From Kocuria atrinae C3-8 (GTDB taxonomy: Bacteria > Actinomycetota > Actinomycetes > Actinomycetales > Micrococcaceae): DNA of 64,000 nucleotides. The translations under genes were made by a program, and so were the position numbers. Shown in pieces: positions 32,139-43,660 of the stretch. Below the pieces are notes generated by a model. The model did no database searches. It saw only the letters and a program-made list of their open reading frames with translations, and was not told the DNA's origin. Each line of letters begins with the position of its first letter. Position 1 is the first letter of the stretch. The DNA lies in NCBI RefSeq assembly GCF_000286355.1, contig NZ_AJXN01000082.1, forward strand, positions 1 through 64,000, given 5' to 3'.

Positions 32139-35100
32139 TGTTTACGCGAAATTTTTCATCAAGTGAGACCTCGAGGGCCCGCAGCGCATATCAGGGTTTA
32201 GTCTTTATTCTCACCTTTGCCCTGGCATTAGGGTGGTTGACTGCCATGAATTCTCCTTCCGCGGAGGCTGCTGTCGTGACTGGTCAGGCCAAGGCAACGG
32301 AGGATGGTCCTTCTCTGCGCAGGAGCTCAGCACCGTGCAGGTCAACGGGGTGGTGTGGGACCAGGCCATCGTCGGAAACACTGTCTACGTGGCCGGAGAT
32401 TTTTCGTCGGCCAGGCCAGCGGGGGCTCCTCTCGGGCAGCGAGAAACTCCGAGGGCGAATCTACTGGCCTACGACATCACTACAGGTGTCATGATTGACA
32501 GCTGGGCGCCATCGGTGAACGCGCAGGTTAAGGCGATTGAAGCATCGGCGGATGGACAAAGCCTTTATATCGGTGGATCCTTCACTGAACTCAATGGTCA
32601 AGTGGTCAGCCGTATGGCCAAGATCTCCACTTCAGACGGTACGCAAGACACCCGGTTCCGAAGCAATCCGGTTGCCACCGTCAATTCCATCGCTGTTGCT
32701 GCCAACGACACTGTTTACTACGGCGGAGTCTTCGGCCAAGTCGGATGGACGACCAGAACACGAGTGGCTGCCGTCGACGCCAACACGGGCGCACTCAGGC
32801 CTTTTGCGCCCAATGTGGTTGGAGGTGCAGTGTGGTCGGTCGCCGTCGACGACTCCAGTGGAGATGTTTATATCGGCGGAGCTTTTACTTCGGTCAATGG
32901 TTCAAGCAACCCGGGTTACGGGATGGCGAGGTTGCAGGGTGCGGATGGCTCGATCAAGCCCTGGTCAGTTAACTCGGTGGTTCGTAACGGTGGTGTCAAC
33001 GGCGCAATCACCTCGTTGAAGATCCGCGATGGTGTGGTTTATGGAAACGGCTACATGTACTCCCGCAACGGGAACAATTTCGAGGGGACATTCGCAGCCG
33101 ACGCTGGTACCGGATCCATGATCTGGTTGAACGACTGCCACGGTGACAGCTACGACAATGTGGCCGTTGAAAATACTGTTTACGTCTCCAACCACGCCCA
33201 CGACTGTTCGACTTTGGGTGAGTGGGATGACACCACGGCTTATCGGTACACCCTGGCAATGACGACCGAAGCTACCGGAACTCTATTGGCCGACAACAAC
33301 GGCTACTGGAATTTCGCTGGCCAGCCGGCACCCACTGTGCGCTCGTGGGAGCCGACATTCATCGCTGGTACTTACACCAATTCCAATCAGGCTTCATGGA
33401 ACGTCGAGTCCAACGGTGACTACTTGATCTACGGTGGCGAGTTCATGTCTGTGAATGGTCGCCAACAGCAAGGCATTGTTCGCTTTCCCGCGAAAAAGCA
33501 GTCGGATACCTATCCGCCCTTCTTGCAGGGGTCTGCTCTCGAGCTGACTGCGACTCCCAATTCACGTGGTGGTATCGACCTCACCTGGCGGGGAAGTTGG
33601 GACAGGGATAGTCGTAATCTGACCTATGAGCTCATCCGCAATGGCGATGAAGCTAACCCGATCGATGTACAGACCGCCAACTCGACTTCCTGGTTCGTCC
33701 CAAACTTCAGTTATCGGGACCTCACGGCAGAGGGGACCAATAGTTACCAGGTGAAGGTGAAAGATCCGAACGGGACATCAGTCCGTTCGAGCACTGTGTC
33801 AGCTACTTCATCCGGCGCAGTGGGCGATCTGGACAGCCGATACGGCCAAGAGGTGATGAAGGGTTCCCCCAGGGACTACTGGCGCATGGGCGACTCCTCC
33901 CGGTCCCGTACCGGATACAACGTGGTTAGAGACAATAATCTCTCCCACAACTCCGCCGTAACCACGGGAGCAACCGGTGCGCTGGCAGAGGACGCAGACT
34001 TGGCAACCTCGTATGCGAATCCGGGATGGTTCGCATCCGCAGGCTCCGTATCAGCAAAGTCGGAGCCAGGGCCCCAGGAATTCACTACGGAATTGTGGTT
34101 CAAGTCCAGCTCAACTCGTGGTGGCCAATTGATCGGCTACGGCAACCGGAATTCGGGTAACTCGTCGAGTACTGACCGGAAAATCATGATGGACAGCGAC
34201 GGCACCCTGGTCGCGGGTGTTTTCCCGGGAAGTGTTCGGAAGCTGACGTCTCCTCAGGCGTACAACGATGGTCAGTGGCACCACGTCGCCACCACGTTGT
34301 CTTCTGACGGATATGCCATGTACGTGGACGGGGAGCGAGTGGCGTACGACGCTGCGACGACCTCCGCCCAAGCGTACAACGGCTATTGGCGAGTGGGTGG
34401 TGACGTGGTCACCGGCTGGGGCATGCGCAGCAGTAACGCCTGGTTCAACGGAGACCTCGATGAGATTGCGATTTACCCGCAGGCTTTGAGTGCCGAGACC
34501 ATTGCCCGTCATTACGTTGCTGGAACCGATCCGGGTCAGCTGGAAGAAGAGGAACAGCCTGAACCGAATCAGGCTCCGCAAGCGGTCCTGTCTCTGGCAA
34601 TTGAAGATTTGACCGTATCTGCGGATGGGCAAGGCTCGACCGATGCAGACGGGGAAATCGCTTCCCATAGTTGGGACTTCGGCGATGGGACCGTGGCGAG
34701 CGGTGCTACAGCTCAACACACTTACACGGAAGCAGGTACGTACACGGTGACTCTGACCGTCACCGACGACAAGGGGGACACCGCGACTTCCACCGAATCT
34801 ATTACGGTGGTCGCGCTGATGTCGTGGAGGAACCTCAGGTGTTCGTGGAAGACAATTTCACGCGCAATATTGATGGTGGCTTGGGCGCGGCCGATATCGG
34901 TGGCGATTGGGTGGTCACGTATCGCGACGCTGAACTCGATGTCGAAGATGGCGCGATGACTGCCGAATTCAGTAGGGCCGGTGTGAGCTCAGCGGCCTAT
35001 CTCATCCCCTCCACGACATCCACGGATCTTCGATCCAGCGTTGCATTGGACAAGTTGCCCAACGGTGGTGGCACTTTTATATCCATGCAAGGGCGCCGCG

Positions 35101-35630
35101 TAGGAAATAGTGACTATCGACTGACGGCCAGGGTGCTCAGTAACGGAAATGCGGTTGTCAGCCTGATCCGTGCCAACGGATCGCAGACCACCACGCTTGC
35201 CACACAGCAGATCAATGACCTGCGGCTTGCCGCCAACGAGCGGCTCGCCATGCGCTTGGTTGTGGATGGCACATCTCCCACCACCCTGAAGGCGAAGGTT
35301 TGGAAGTATGGACAGACCGAGCCGACTGATTGGATGCTCAACGCCGAGGACACTCACGATGCTCTTCAGGCGACTGGTTCCGTCGGGTACATGGTGTACA
35401 TGTCCGGATCAGTGACAAACCTGCCGTTGACTTTCCTGATGGACAGCTTCGTGGCTAACTCATACGTCGACGAAACTAATGCGGAGCAAATGCGCGAGAA
35501 CTCTATGCCCGAGCCTGAAGATGCGGGAACAGAAGCTGACACTGACGCACAGCCTGTGAACGAGGGAGCAGAAGCAGACCAGCAACCAGTGGACGGGGCA
35601 GCGGCAGCTGATGAGGGAGCTGCTCCGTGA
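32138..35630 (+). CDS. Giant secreted propeller / LamG / PKD surface protein, frameshifted
   Basis: About 1164 residues after restoring bases lost near 32293 and 34815. Signal peptide (FILTFALALGWLTAMNSPSAEAA); a beta-propeller with repeats ending in GGxF (VAGDFSSAR, YIGGSFTELNG, YYGGVFGQV, YIGGAFTSVNG, IYGGEFMSVNG) up to about 440; an FnIII-like segment to about 560; a LamG/concanavalin domain about 580-797; an acidic EEEEQPEPNQ linker; a PKD domain about 805-890 (SHSWDFGDGT); a second jelly-roll-like domain about 900-1105; and a Glu/Asp/Gln/Ala-rich tail. No sortase motif is seen. It probably binds surface polysaccharide. Confidence 0.78.
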
Positions 35631-36826
35631 GAATCCGCGGTCGAAAGCGTCTGCTATCAAAGGGGCGGCACAGGGGTCATGCCGTCGCGACAGAGGTGGA
35701 AGTCCGGCATCCTGGTGGTGAACTCTATGGTTCCGACCGAGTCATGCTTGAGCTAGTGACGGCATGGGCTCGCAAGGGCCACGGAGTCTCATTGGCTCTT
35801 GGCGAAGCCGGACCGCTGGAGGGCGAGCTGACACGACGCGGCTTGGAGTACGAGCTCATACCCATGCCGGTATTGCGCGGTGAGATTCTTAGGCCGAGAC
35901 GACTACCAGGATTCTTGCGGGACATAATTCATGACCTGGGACAGGGTCTGAAGGATCGTCAGCGGGGCCGTGGCCCCGCGCGCTACATCAGCACGCTCAC
36001 CATGCCCTCGCAAGTAATTGCTTCGAGACTAGCTGGCAGGCACACAGTCCTCCACGTGCATGAGGCGGAGATCTCCCGCCCGAGGCTCGTGCGCGCGGTA
36101 CTGTCTGCGTCCGCGCTGTGTGCCAACACAGTGATTGCAAACAGCAGGTTCACCAAAGATGTACTTCTCGATTCTTGGCCGCACCTCAAGGACAAGGTCG
36201 AAGTCGTTTACAACCCGATTGACGTGCCAAGCCCCATGCCAATGGCCCTACCGAGTAGGCGCCCGGAAGAGCTGAAGTTGTTGTACCTCGGCAGATTGTC
36301 GGAGCGGAAGGGTGTCGAACTGGCGGTCCGAGCCGTTATTGAACTCTTGAACCGGGGATTACCCGTCCAGCTCACAATCGTGGGTAGTGCGTTCCGGGGC
36401 AATGAGGATTTCGAAATCGGATTGCGAAAACTGGTTGCTATCAACAAGGTTGACAACAAAATTCGATTCCAGGGATTTGTTCCTCATGTGGGCTCTTTTG
36501 TGGCTGAGAACCACATGGTGATGGTGCCTTCTCAGCGGGAAGAATCGTACGGAAACGTGGCAGCCGAAGCGGCTTTGGCCGGTCGGTTCGTGGCGGTTGC
36601 CGATCACACCGGTTTGCATGAGGTGACGAACGACCTATCTGCTGCGCTTCGAGTGAGTGATATGACGCCTGTGGCGTGGGCGGATGCCATCACGGATTTG
36701 TGGGAGCGGTGGGAAGACTACCAACAACTCATCGAATCCGATCAACAGACCCTGAAGCTGAGACACGATCCGATAACGATCTCGAAAATGGCCGCAGACT
36801 GCATCACGATGGCAAACCCGCATTAG
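35627..36826 (+). CDS. Glycosyltransferase family 4
   Basis: A 399-residue GT-B transferase with the acceptor-side GGELYGSDRVMLELV and the donor site LLYLGRLSERKGVELAVRA, VPSQREESYGNVAAEAALAG. GTG start overlaps the preceding stop (GTGA at 35627-35630). Its coupling to the giant surface protein gene is unusual but fits one long transcript. Confidence 0.85.
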   Translation: MRIRGRKRLLSKGRHRGHAVATEVEVRHPGGELYGSDRVMLELVTAWARKGHGVSLALGEAGPLEGELTRRGLEYELIPMPVLRGEILRPRRLPGFLRDIIHDLGQGLKDRQRGRGPARYISTLTMPSQVIASRLAGRHTVLHVHEAEISRPRLVRAVLSASALCANTVIANSRFTKDVLLDSWPHLKDKVEVVYNPIDVPSPMPMALPSRRPEELKLLYLGRLSERKGVELAVRAVIELLNRGLPVQLTIVGSAFRGNEDFEIGLRKLVAINKVDNKIRFQGFVPHVGSFVAENHMVMVPSQREESYGNVAAEAALAGRFVAVADHTGLHEVTNDLSAALRVSDMTPVAWADAITDLWERWEDYQQLIESDQQTLKLRHDPITISKMAADCITMANPH

Positions 36827-36900
36827 GACTTTTGATAGTCTTGAGCCAACTAGGGGTTACTGTCACTTGAACTGAGGGTGAACTTGGGGGAGTCGAGCAC

Positions 36901-36922
36901 AGTGGCGTAGGGGCTACGCACT
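36901..36922. other. Small stem-loop in a 188-bp gap
   Basis: AGTGGCGTAG and CTACGCACT pair with one bulge around GGG. The rest of 36827-37014 shows only G-rich and T-rich stretches and the ribosome site of the next gene. Confidence 0.35.
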
Positions 36923-37014
36923 ATGCGGCAGCGGTCCCATCCAGGGGGTGGGGTTACTGCGTTTTCGTTTCGGTTTTTCTAATTCACCCGTCAGCTCTGC
37001 TGCATGGGGGAATA

Positions 37015-38394
37015 ATGCGATCACGCGACAAATCGGTTTCGGTCAAAAACAACGGCAAACTGTCCATCGCAATGGTGGGCACGCGAGGTGTTCCGGCTGC
37101 CTATGGCGGGTTCGAGACTGCTATTGAAGAGATCGGCTCCAGGTTAGTTGCGCGTGGTCATGAGATCACCGTTTATTGTCGACGGGGCAACCATGCGAAG
37201 AGAAGCGGAAATGAAGCTGCCACGGATCCTAAGATCCACCACGGGATGAGGCTCGTTCACCTGCCCGCGTTGCGGCGAAAGTCCCTGGAGACTCTGAGTC
37301 ATACCGCATTTTCTGCGCTTCACCATGTTGTGAAAGGGCGACAGGACGCAGTGTTGGTTTTTAATGCTGCGAATGCACCATTTGTGCCCGCCTTTCGCCG
37401 AGGAGGTGCCGGAGTCGCTGTCCACGTGGACGGGCTGGAATGGAAAAGGGCCAAGTGGGGCCCGGTTGGACAGAAGTATTATCGGACGGCAGAAGAACTG
37501 TCTGTTCGCTGGGCAGATGCGCTGATTGCCGATGCCCAGGGGATCGCTGACTACTACGAGCATGAGTTCTCCGTCCCTACGCGTCTCATCGCTTACGGGG
37601 CGCCGATCATGGAGGACCTCCGCCCTGAACGGTTGACTGAGGTTGGAGTAAATCCAGGCCAGTATCACCTCGCAGTCGCTCGCTTCGAACCTGAAAACCA
37701 CGTCGATGTGATTTTGGAGGCCTATTCACGGTCGGAGGCGAAATACCCGCTAGTGGTGGTGGGGAGCGCGCCCTACGAGTCGGATCACGTCGCTCGGATT
37801 AACCAGATCGCGGCCAGTGACAAGCGCATCAAGCTCCTGGGTGGAGTTTGGGATCAGGATCTGTTGGACCAGCTTTACGCCCACTCAATGACTTATCTCC
37901 ATGGGCACTCGGTAGGCGGGACCAACCCGTCACTCTTGCGTGCCATGGGCGCAGGAGCCCCGACCATTGCCTATGACGTGGTATTCAACCGGGAAGTTCT
38001 CGGGAACTCAGGTCAGTTTTTCCAGGATGCCCATGACCTGGCGGCGCAATTGGACGAAGTGGAGACATCTCCCGAGACCATGTCCCGTGCCGGGCAAAGG
38101 CTCCAACTGCGAGCACGTGAAAACTACGATTGGGATCTTGTGACTGATGGATACGAAGAACTTGCGTATTCATTGGCTGCGGGGGATGGTCTTGAACGGT
38201 CTGGCGTCCGAAAGCGGCGTCGAGACGGTGTCCAATGGCAGGACCGGATTCGCACCTCGAGTGTGGGAAGCCGTTCAGTTCAGATTCAGGATGTCCGGGT
38301 GCCGGTGTCCGAGAGAGAGCACCAGCGCCAGGAGAAGCCAACGCGGCGTTCTATACGCCAGTTCGTGCGGTCGGCCCAACGGGAAGAACGGTAA
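37015..38394 (+). CDS. DUF1972-type glycosyltransferase (rhamnosyltransferase-like)
   Basis: A 459-residue GT4 protein. MVGTRGVPAAYGGFETAIEEI at the N-terminus is typical of DUF1972 transferases, some of which are rhamnosyltransferases, which fits rmlA in the island. The donor domain has HGHSVGGTNPSLLRAMGAGAP. The last 65 residues are basic and not conserved in the family as far as I know. Start ATG 37015 follows GGGGGAAT. Confidence 0.8.
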   Translation: MRSRDKSVSVKNNGKLSIAMVGTRGVPAAYGGFETAIEEIGSRLVARGHEITVYCRRGNHAKRSGNEAATDPKIHHGMRLVHLPALRRKSLETLSHTAFSALHHVVKGRQDAVLVFNAANAPFVPAFRRGGAGVAVHVDGLEWKRAKWGPVGQKYYRTAEELSVRWADALIADAQGIADYYEHEFSVPTRLIAYGAPIMEDLRPERLTEVGVNPGQYHLAVARFEPENHVDVILEAYSRSEAKYPLVVVGSAPYESDHVARINQIAASDKRIKLLGGVWDQDLLDQLYAHSMTYLHGHSVGGTNPSLLRAMGAGAPTIAYDVVFNREVLGNSGQFFQDAHDLAAQLDEVETSPETMSRAGQRLQLRARENYDWDLVTDGYEELAYSLAAGDGLERSGVRKRRRDGVQWQDRIRTSSVGSRSVQIQDVRVPVSEREHQRQEKPTRRSIRQFVRSAQREER

Positions 38395-39131
38395 ATGAAC
38401 GCATCGACCAGTAGCTATCGGGAGACCGTCAGGTCACTGGCTGCCGCGCAAAAAGGCAAGGCATCCGGTGCCCCGCTATATTCCGTGATGGTGAATCGGC
38501 CGGTAGGCCGTCTGCTGGCTGCGGCTTGCTACCGCGCTGGTCTGACACCCAACCAAGTCACGGGTATCAGCGCACTGTGCTCCGCCATAGGCGTTGCTGT
38601 ACTGCTCGCAATGGACCCATCCTGGGTTAGTGGAATTCTTGTGTGGTTCCTACTTGCCCTGGGCTACGCTTTCGACTCGGCAGACGGTCAAGTGGCTCGA
38701 CTCCGGGGTGGCGGCAGCCCGCCGGCGAATGGTTGGACCATGTGGTGGATTGCGTGAAAATTAACGCGGTTCACCTTGGAATCTTCGCGGGAGTGTGGCT
38801 GAACCAGGACGTCTGGTCGAATTGGACTGCAGCCATTCCCTTGGCGTTCCTTGTTGTAGGTAACACTTCGTTTTTCACGATGATCCTCAACGACTCGCTG
38901 AAGCAGATCCACGGTGTGGCCCTGCGGAAACCGGGGCAGTACAACTGGAAACGATCTGTTATGGCTCTGCCCACGGACTACGGCATCTTGTGCCTGAGCT
39001 TTGTCCTGCTCGGAGCCTTGCCACTGTTCCTCGGCTTTTACGCGCTACTTTTCATCGGCAGCTTGGGTCACTTGGTTTTGGCGCTCCGTAAGTGGTACCG
39101 CGATATGGAAGCGCTTCCGTCTAAACGCTGA
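38395..39131 (+). CDS. CDP-alcohol phosphatidyltransferase family protein, frameshifted
   Basis: Membrane phosphotransferase of about 245 residues. The catalytic signature DG-x2-AR-x8-G-x3-D-x3-D is rebuilt only across the lost base near 38718: DSADGQVARLR in the first frame and AGEWLDHVVD in the second. Several membrane helices follow. The alcohol and acceptor are unknown; in a polysaccharide island such enzymes may add alditol- or inositol-phosphate or act on phospholipid. It starts right after the previous stop (TAAATG). Confidence 0.82.
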
Positions 39132-39172
39132 TCGATCATTGGTAGTCGGGTGTATTTTGAGGGCCGGATCGA

Positions 39173-40563
39173 CTAGAACCGCTTCGCTGCGGCCTTCAAT
39201 GCCCGCGCCAGCCGGTCGCTGTCCTGCGGGGTGTTGTACAGGGCCGGTGTCACACGAATGACTTCGCCCTTGGTCACCCCGCCACGTCGCACGGTGAACA
39301 CTCCCCACTCGTTCGTGAGGTAATCGGTGATGGCCACGCTCTGGTCTCGGGTGGTGTTGCCGTCGATCCGGAACGAAGTCAGCGCACCGTACATGCGGCG
39401 ATCCTCCGGCGTCATGATGGTCAGATTGGGCACGTCCAAAACCTGCTGGACCCAACGGTCGCGCAGGTACTGCAGTCGCGCGAACTTGTTGGCGGCACCC
39501 ACCGCGTGGTGGAAGTCCAAGGCTGCGGGGATGGACAGGTAATTGGCCGAGTTGGCCGTGCCGGTGTGAATCCTGGACCGCACGTCGTCGGCGTCGAAGT
39601 CTTCGTCAGCGAAGTGCCGATCAATGTCTCCCAAGCGGTCCTTTTGGATGTAGAGGAAGCCACACCCCAGCGGTGCGCCGATCCACTTGTGCAGGTTGAA
39701 TCCCACGAACGGGCTGTTGAGGTCCTTGACGTCGAAATCCACGTGACCCCACGAGTGGGCGGCATCCACAACGGTGTCCACCCCGCGCTCGGCAGCCATC
39801 CGGGAGATCTCGGCAACGGGGACCTTGAGGCCGGTGCGGTGCGAGATGTGGGTCAGCAGAAGCAGCTTGATGCGAGGGCTGTCCGCGAGCAGTTTGGTGT
39901 AGTGATCGATCACGTTCTGGTACGTGGCCGGCTCCGGAATCGCGGTGGTGATCACCTCCACGCCGCGGCGGTCCTTGAGCCAGTTCATGGCGTACTGCAT
40001 GGAGTCGTAATCGAGGTCCGCGTAGGCCACGGCGTCCCCGGGCTTGAGCTTGTTGTACCCGCCGATCATGACCTGCAGCGCCTCGGTGGCCCCGCGGGTG
40101 ATGGCAATTTCATCCACGGAACACCCGACCGCCTTGGCCAACCGGCACGCACCTCGGTGATGTGTTCCTCGTAGTCATTGCGCAGGAACCAGGAGTTCTG
40201 CTCCTGAATGATCCGGTTCTTCTCCGCATAGGTGTCGCGCACGATCTGCGGGTTCGCGCCGAAGTACCCGTTCTCGAAATTGATCACGGGCATGTCCATG
40301 CGGAAGTGCCGGGCCACGCTGCGCCAATAACGTTCGTCACGAGCCAGCCGATCCGCCGGAGTCCGGGGTGCGTTGGGCAGCTTGGGACCACCTCTTTCGT
40401 GGCCGCGGCCCTCGTGGGCGTGGGCGGGGGAGGCCACGAGACCGCCGACCGCCAGGGTGCCCAGGCCCGCAGTTCCCTTGACCAAATTTCTACGATTGAG
40501 TTCCACGGTCCGCTGCCTTCCCCCGAGAGTGTTGCTGTCGAGCACACTCTGGTGGTCTGACAT
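39173..40563 (-). CDS. Tat-exported class V PLP aminotransferase-like protein, frameshifted
   Basis: About 463 residues. LNRRNLVKGTAGLGTLAVGG followed by ASPAHA is a twin-arginine signal. The mature part is an isopenicillin-N-epimerase/cysteine-desulfurase-like fold-type I enzyme: TRGATEALQVMIGGY, TVVDAAHSWGHVDFD and the PLP lysine in GFNLHKWIGAPLGCGFLYI. One lost base near 40143 splits it. ATG 40563 is preferred; 40647 is possible in the same frame. A Tat signal implies folding with PLP before export. The substrate is unknown. Confidence 0.78.
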
Positions 40564-40720
40564 CACGCCTGGTCGGACTACAACTTGCGGGTAGGGGAGC
40601 CTCGGGTGAAATTCAGGTGACGACGTTGCTGTTGCGCCAGGTGACATCTTCGGGTGCTCCGAAGGCAGCCACAGCTACGCCCATTCTTGCAGCAGTCAGT
40701 GCAGACGAATGGATTCGGAC

Positions 40721-40762
40721 ACAGCTGTGGCCCCCGTCCGACAAGGAGCGGGGGCCAGCTGT
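40721..40762 (-). terminator. Hairpin terminator after aceE
   Basis: ACAGCTGTGGCCCCCG (40721-40736) pairs with CGGGGGCCAGCTGT (40749-40762) with a 2-base bulge, 12 bp past the aceE stop on the minus strand. Confidence 0.7.
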
Positions 40763-40773
40763 ACCGGGTGGAA

Positions 40774-43512
40774 TCAGGCGTCTCCGCCGGCGTTGCCGGA
40801 GGTTCCGGCGTTCGGGTTGAGCAGGTCGTACTTCTCGATGGCCTGCTTGGGAGCCTCAGCGTCCACCTCACCGGCTTCCGCGAGCATCTCCAGCGTGCGC
40901 ACCACCATGGAGTGGGCGTCGATGTTGAAGAAGCGGCGCGCACCGGCGCGGGTGTCCGAGAAGCCGAACCCGTCCGCACCCAGCGAGGCCCACTCGTTGG
41001 GCACGTACTGGCGGATCTGGTCCTGCAGATCGGAGGCGAAGTCCGACGTCGCCACGACCGGTCCCTGGGTCGCGCCCAGTTTCTCGGTTACGTACGGCAC
41101 ACGACGAGCCTCTCCCGGGTTGAGGAACGCGTCCCGCTCGGCGGCCAAGGCGTCGCGGCGCAGGTTGGTCCAGGAAGTTACCGACCAAACATCAGCGGAA
41201 ACACCCCACTCGTCGGCGAGGATCTGCTGAGCTTCAAGAGCCCAGGCGACACCCACGCCGGAGGCGAGCAGCTGGGCCTTGGGGCCCTCGGTCTCGGCGG
41301 GCTTGAGCAGGTAGATGCCCTTGATGATGCCCTCGACGTCCACGTTCTCGGGTTCCGCTGGCTGGCGGATCGGCTCGTTGTAGACGGTCAGGTAGTACAT
41401 CACGTTGTGGTCTTCATCCTTGGACCCGTACATGTGCTCGATGCCGCGCTTGATGATGTGCGCGATCTCGTAGCCGTAGGCGGGGTCGTAGTGGATGACC
41501 GCCGGGTTGGTGGCCGCGATCAACGGGGAGTGGCCGTCCGCGTGCTGCAGGCCCTCGCCGGTGAGCGTGGTGCGACCGGCGGTTGCGCCGATGATGAAGC
41601 CACGCGCCAGCTGATCCGCTGCGGCCCAGAAGGAGTCACCCGTGCGCTGGAAACCGAACATCGAGTAGAACACGTAGAACGGAATCATTGCCTCGCCGTG
41701 CGTGGCGTAAGAGGTGCCCGCAGCGGTGAACGCGGAGGTCGCACCGGCCTCGTTGATGCCCGGGTGCAACAGCACACCCTGCGGAGATTCCTTGTAGGCC
41801 AGCATGAGTTCGCGGTCCACGGACAGGTAGTTCTGCCCGTTGGGGTTGTAGATCTTGGACGTCGGGAAGAACGAGTCCATACCGAACGTGCGCGATTCGT
41901 CAGGAACGATCGGCACAATGCGGTGGCCGAATTCCTTCTCGCGCATGAGGTCCTTCAAGATGCGCACGAAGGCCATGGTGGTCGCGGCCATCTGCTTGCC
42001 GGAACCCTTCTTGCCCGAGGCGTAGGCCTTGTCGCTGGGCAGCGCAATGTCCTTCTGCTCGTGCGGGCGATCCGGCACGAATCCACCCAGTTCCTTGCGG
42101 CGCTCCAGGAGGTACTTGATCTCGGGGGAGTCCGGTCCGGGGTGGTAGTACGGCGCGTTGTAGAGGTCCTTCTCAAGTTCCTCATCGCTGATGGGGATGC
42201 GCAGGTGATCGCGGAAGACCTTGAGGTCGTCCAGGGTCAGCTTCTTCATCTGGTGGGTCGCGTTGCGGCCCTCGAAGTGCGTACCCAGACCGTAGCCCTT
42301 CACAGCCTGCGCCAGGATCACCGTGGGCTGACCCTTGTGCTCCATGGCAGCCTTATAGGCCGCGTAGACCTTGTGATAATCGTGGGCACCGCGCTTGAGC
42401 TTCCAGATCTCGTCGTCGGACATCTCCGCCACGAGTTCCTTGGTTTCGGGTGACTTGCCGAAGAAGTGATCGCGGACAAAAGCACCGTTCTCGGCCTTGT
42501 AGGTCTGGTAGTCGCCGTCCAGGGTCTCGTTCATGATGCGGACCAGGTCGCCGGTTTTGTCCTTCTCGAGTAGTGCGTCCCACTCGCGACCCCAGACGAC
42601 CTTGATGACGTTCCAGCCGGCACCGCGGAAGAAGGCCTCAAGTTCCTGGATGATCTTGCCGTTGCCGCGCACGGGTCCATCGAGACGCTGCAGGTTGCAG
42701 TTGACCACGAAGGTCAGGTTGTCCAACTTGTCATTGGCGGCCAACTGAAGCAGACCGCGGCTTTCCGGCTCGTCCATCTCGCCGTCACCGAGGAACGCCC
42801 ACACGTGCTGGTCGGACGTGTCCTTGATGCCGCGGTTGTGGATATAGCGGTTGAACTGCGCCTGGTAGATCGCGTTCATCGGGCCCAGACCCATGGACAC
42901 CGTGGGGAACTGCCAGAAGTCCGGCATGGATCGCGGGTGCGGGTAGGACGAGAGTCCCTGCGGAGCCTTGGTCTTCTCCTGGCGGAACGCGTTGAGGTCC
43001 TCCTCGGTCATGCGACCCTCGAGGAACGCGCGCGCATAGTTACCGGGGGAGGAGTGACCCTGCCAGAACACCTGATCGCCGCCGCCCGGGTGCTCGGGAC
43101 CGCGGAAGAAGTGGTTCAGACCCACTTCGTAGAGCGTGGCCACACCGGCGTACGAGGAAATGTGACCGCCCACACCGATCTCCGGGTGCTGCGCGCGGTG
43201 CACCATGACCGCTGCGTTCCACCGCAGGTAGGCACGGTAGCGGCGCTCGATCTCCTCGTCACCGGGGAATTCCGGCTCCTGATCGACCGGGATGGTGTTG
43301 ACGTAATCCGAGGTGGTCACCATGGGCACGCCCACGGAGTGAGTGCCCGCGTGCTGCAGCAGCGCGCGCATGATGTACTCCGCGCGTTCTGTGCCTTGGG
43401 CTTCGATCAGTCCGTCGAAGGACTCGATCCACTCCTGGGTTTCCTCGGAGTTGGCGTCTTTGAGGTTGTTGGTCAACCCGCTCAAAATATGGTGATTGCT
43501 TGAAGGCTGCAC
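40774..43512 (-). CDS. aceE: Pyruvate dehydrogenase E1, homodimeric
   Basis: ThDP-dependent E1 of pyruvate dehydrogenase, about 912 residues and unbroken. Marks are [49 protein letters not shown]...[19 protein letters not shown] (ThDP motif), [18 protein letters not shown] and ITWR-equivalent segments late. GTG 43512 has GGAG five bases upstream and is preferred over the GTG at 43542. It stands alone, flanked by hairpins, as usual in Actinobacteria where E2 and E3 lie elsewhere. Confidence 0.95.
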   Translation of the reverse strand: MQPSSNHHILSGLTNNLKDANSEETQEWIESFDGLIEAQGTERAEYIMRALLQHAGTHSVGVPMVTTSDYVNTIPVDQEPEFPGDEEIERRYRAYLRWNAAVMVHRAQHPEIGVGGHISSYAGVATLYEVGLNHFFRGPEHPGGGDQVFWQGHSSPGNYARAFLEGRMTEEDLNAFRQEKTKAPQGLSSYPHPRSMPDFWQFPTVSMGLGPMNAIYQAQFNRYIHNRGIKDTSDQHVWAFLGDGEMDEPESRGLLQLAANDKLDNLTFVVNCNLQRLDGPVRGNGKIIQELEAFFRGAGWNVIKVVWGREWDALLEKDKTGDLVRIMNETLDGDYQTYKAENGAFVRDHFFGKSPETKELVAEMSDDEIWKLKRGAHDYHKVYAAYKAAMEHKGQPTVILAQAVKGYGLGTHFEGRNATHQMKKLTLDDLKVFRDHLRIPISDEELEKDLYNAPYYHPGPDSPEIKYLLERRKELGGFVPDRPHEQKDIALPSDKAYASGKKGSGKQMAATTMAFVRILKDLMREKEFGHRIVPIVPDESRTFGMDSFFPTSKIYNPNGQNYLSVDRELMLAYKESPQGVLLHPGINEAGATSAFTAAGTSYATHGEAMIPFYVFYSMFGFQRTGDSFWAAADQLARGFIIGATAGRTTLTGEGLQHADGHSPLIAATNPAVIHYDPAYGYEIAHIIKRGIEHMYGSKDEDHNVMYYLTVYNEPIRQPAEPENVDVEGIIKGIYLLKPAETEGPKAQLLASGVGVAWALEAQQILADEWGVSADVWSVTSWTNLRRDALAAERDAFLNPGEARRVPYVTEKLGATQGPVVATSDFASDLQDQIRQYVPNEWASLGADGFGFSDTRAGARRFFNIDAHSMVVRTLEMLAEAGEVDAEAPKQAIEKYDLLNPNAGTSGNAGGDA

Positions 43513-43554
43513 AGTTTCTCCTGCAGTGTCACGGTGGTTCACCGATGTGGCAGT

Positions 43555-43590
43555 GCGGCTGCCAGGCTCCGGTGGGGGCCTGGCAGCCGC
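43555..43590. terminator. Hairpin 1 of a tandem pair before aceE
   Basis: Perfect 13-bp stem GCGGCTGCCAGGC / GCCTGGCAGCCGC (43555-43567, 43578-43590). It lies between the urate permease end and aceE start, both on the minus strand. Confidence 0.6.
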
Positions 43591-43607
43591 GAGTTCTTGT
43601 CAGGGTG

Positions 43608-43655
43608 ACGACGTCGCTCGGTGCCCTCGCGCTCGAAGGTCGCGAGCGGCGTCGT
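43608..43655 (-). terminator. Hairpin 2, terminator after the permease
   Basis: ACGACGTCGCTCG and CGAGCGGCGTCGT (43608-43620, 43643-43655) pair with one G-T wobble, 5 bp past the permease stop. It again contains the ACGACGYCGC word. Confidence 0.7.
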
Positions 43656-43660
43656 TCCCG

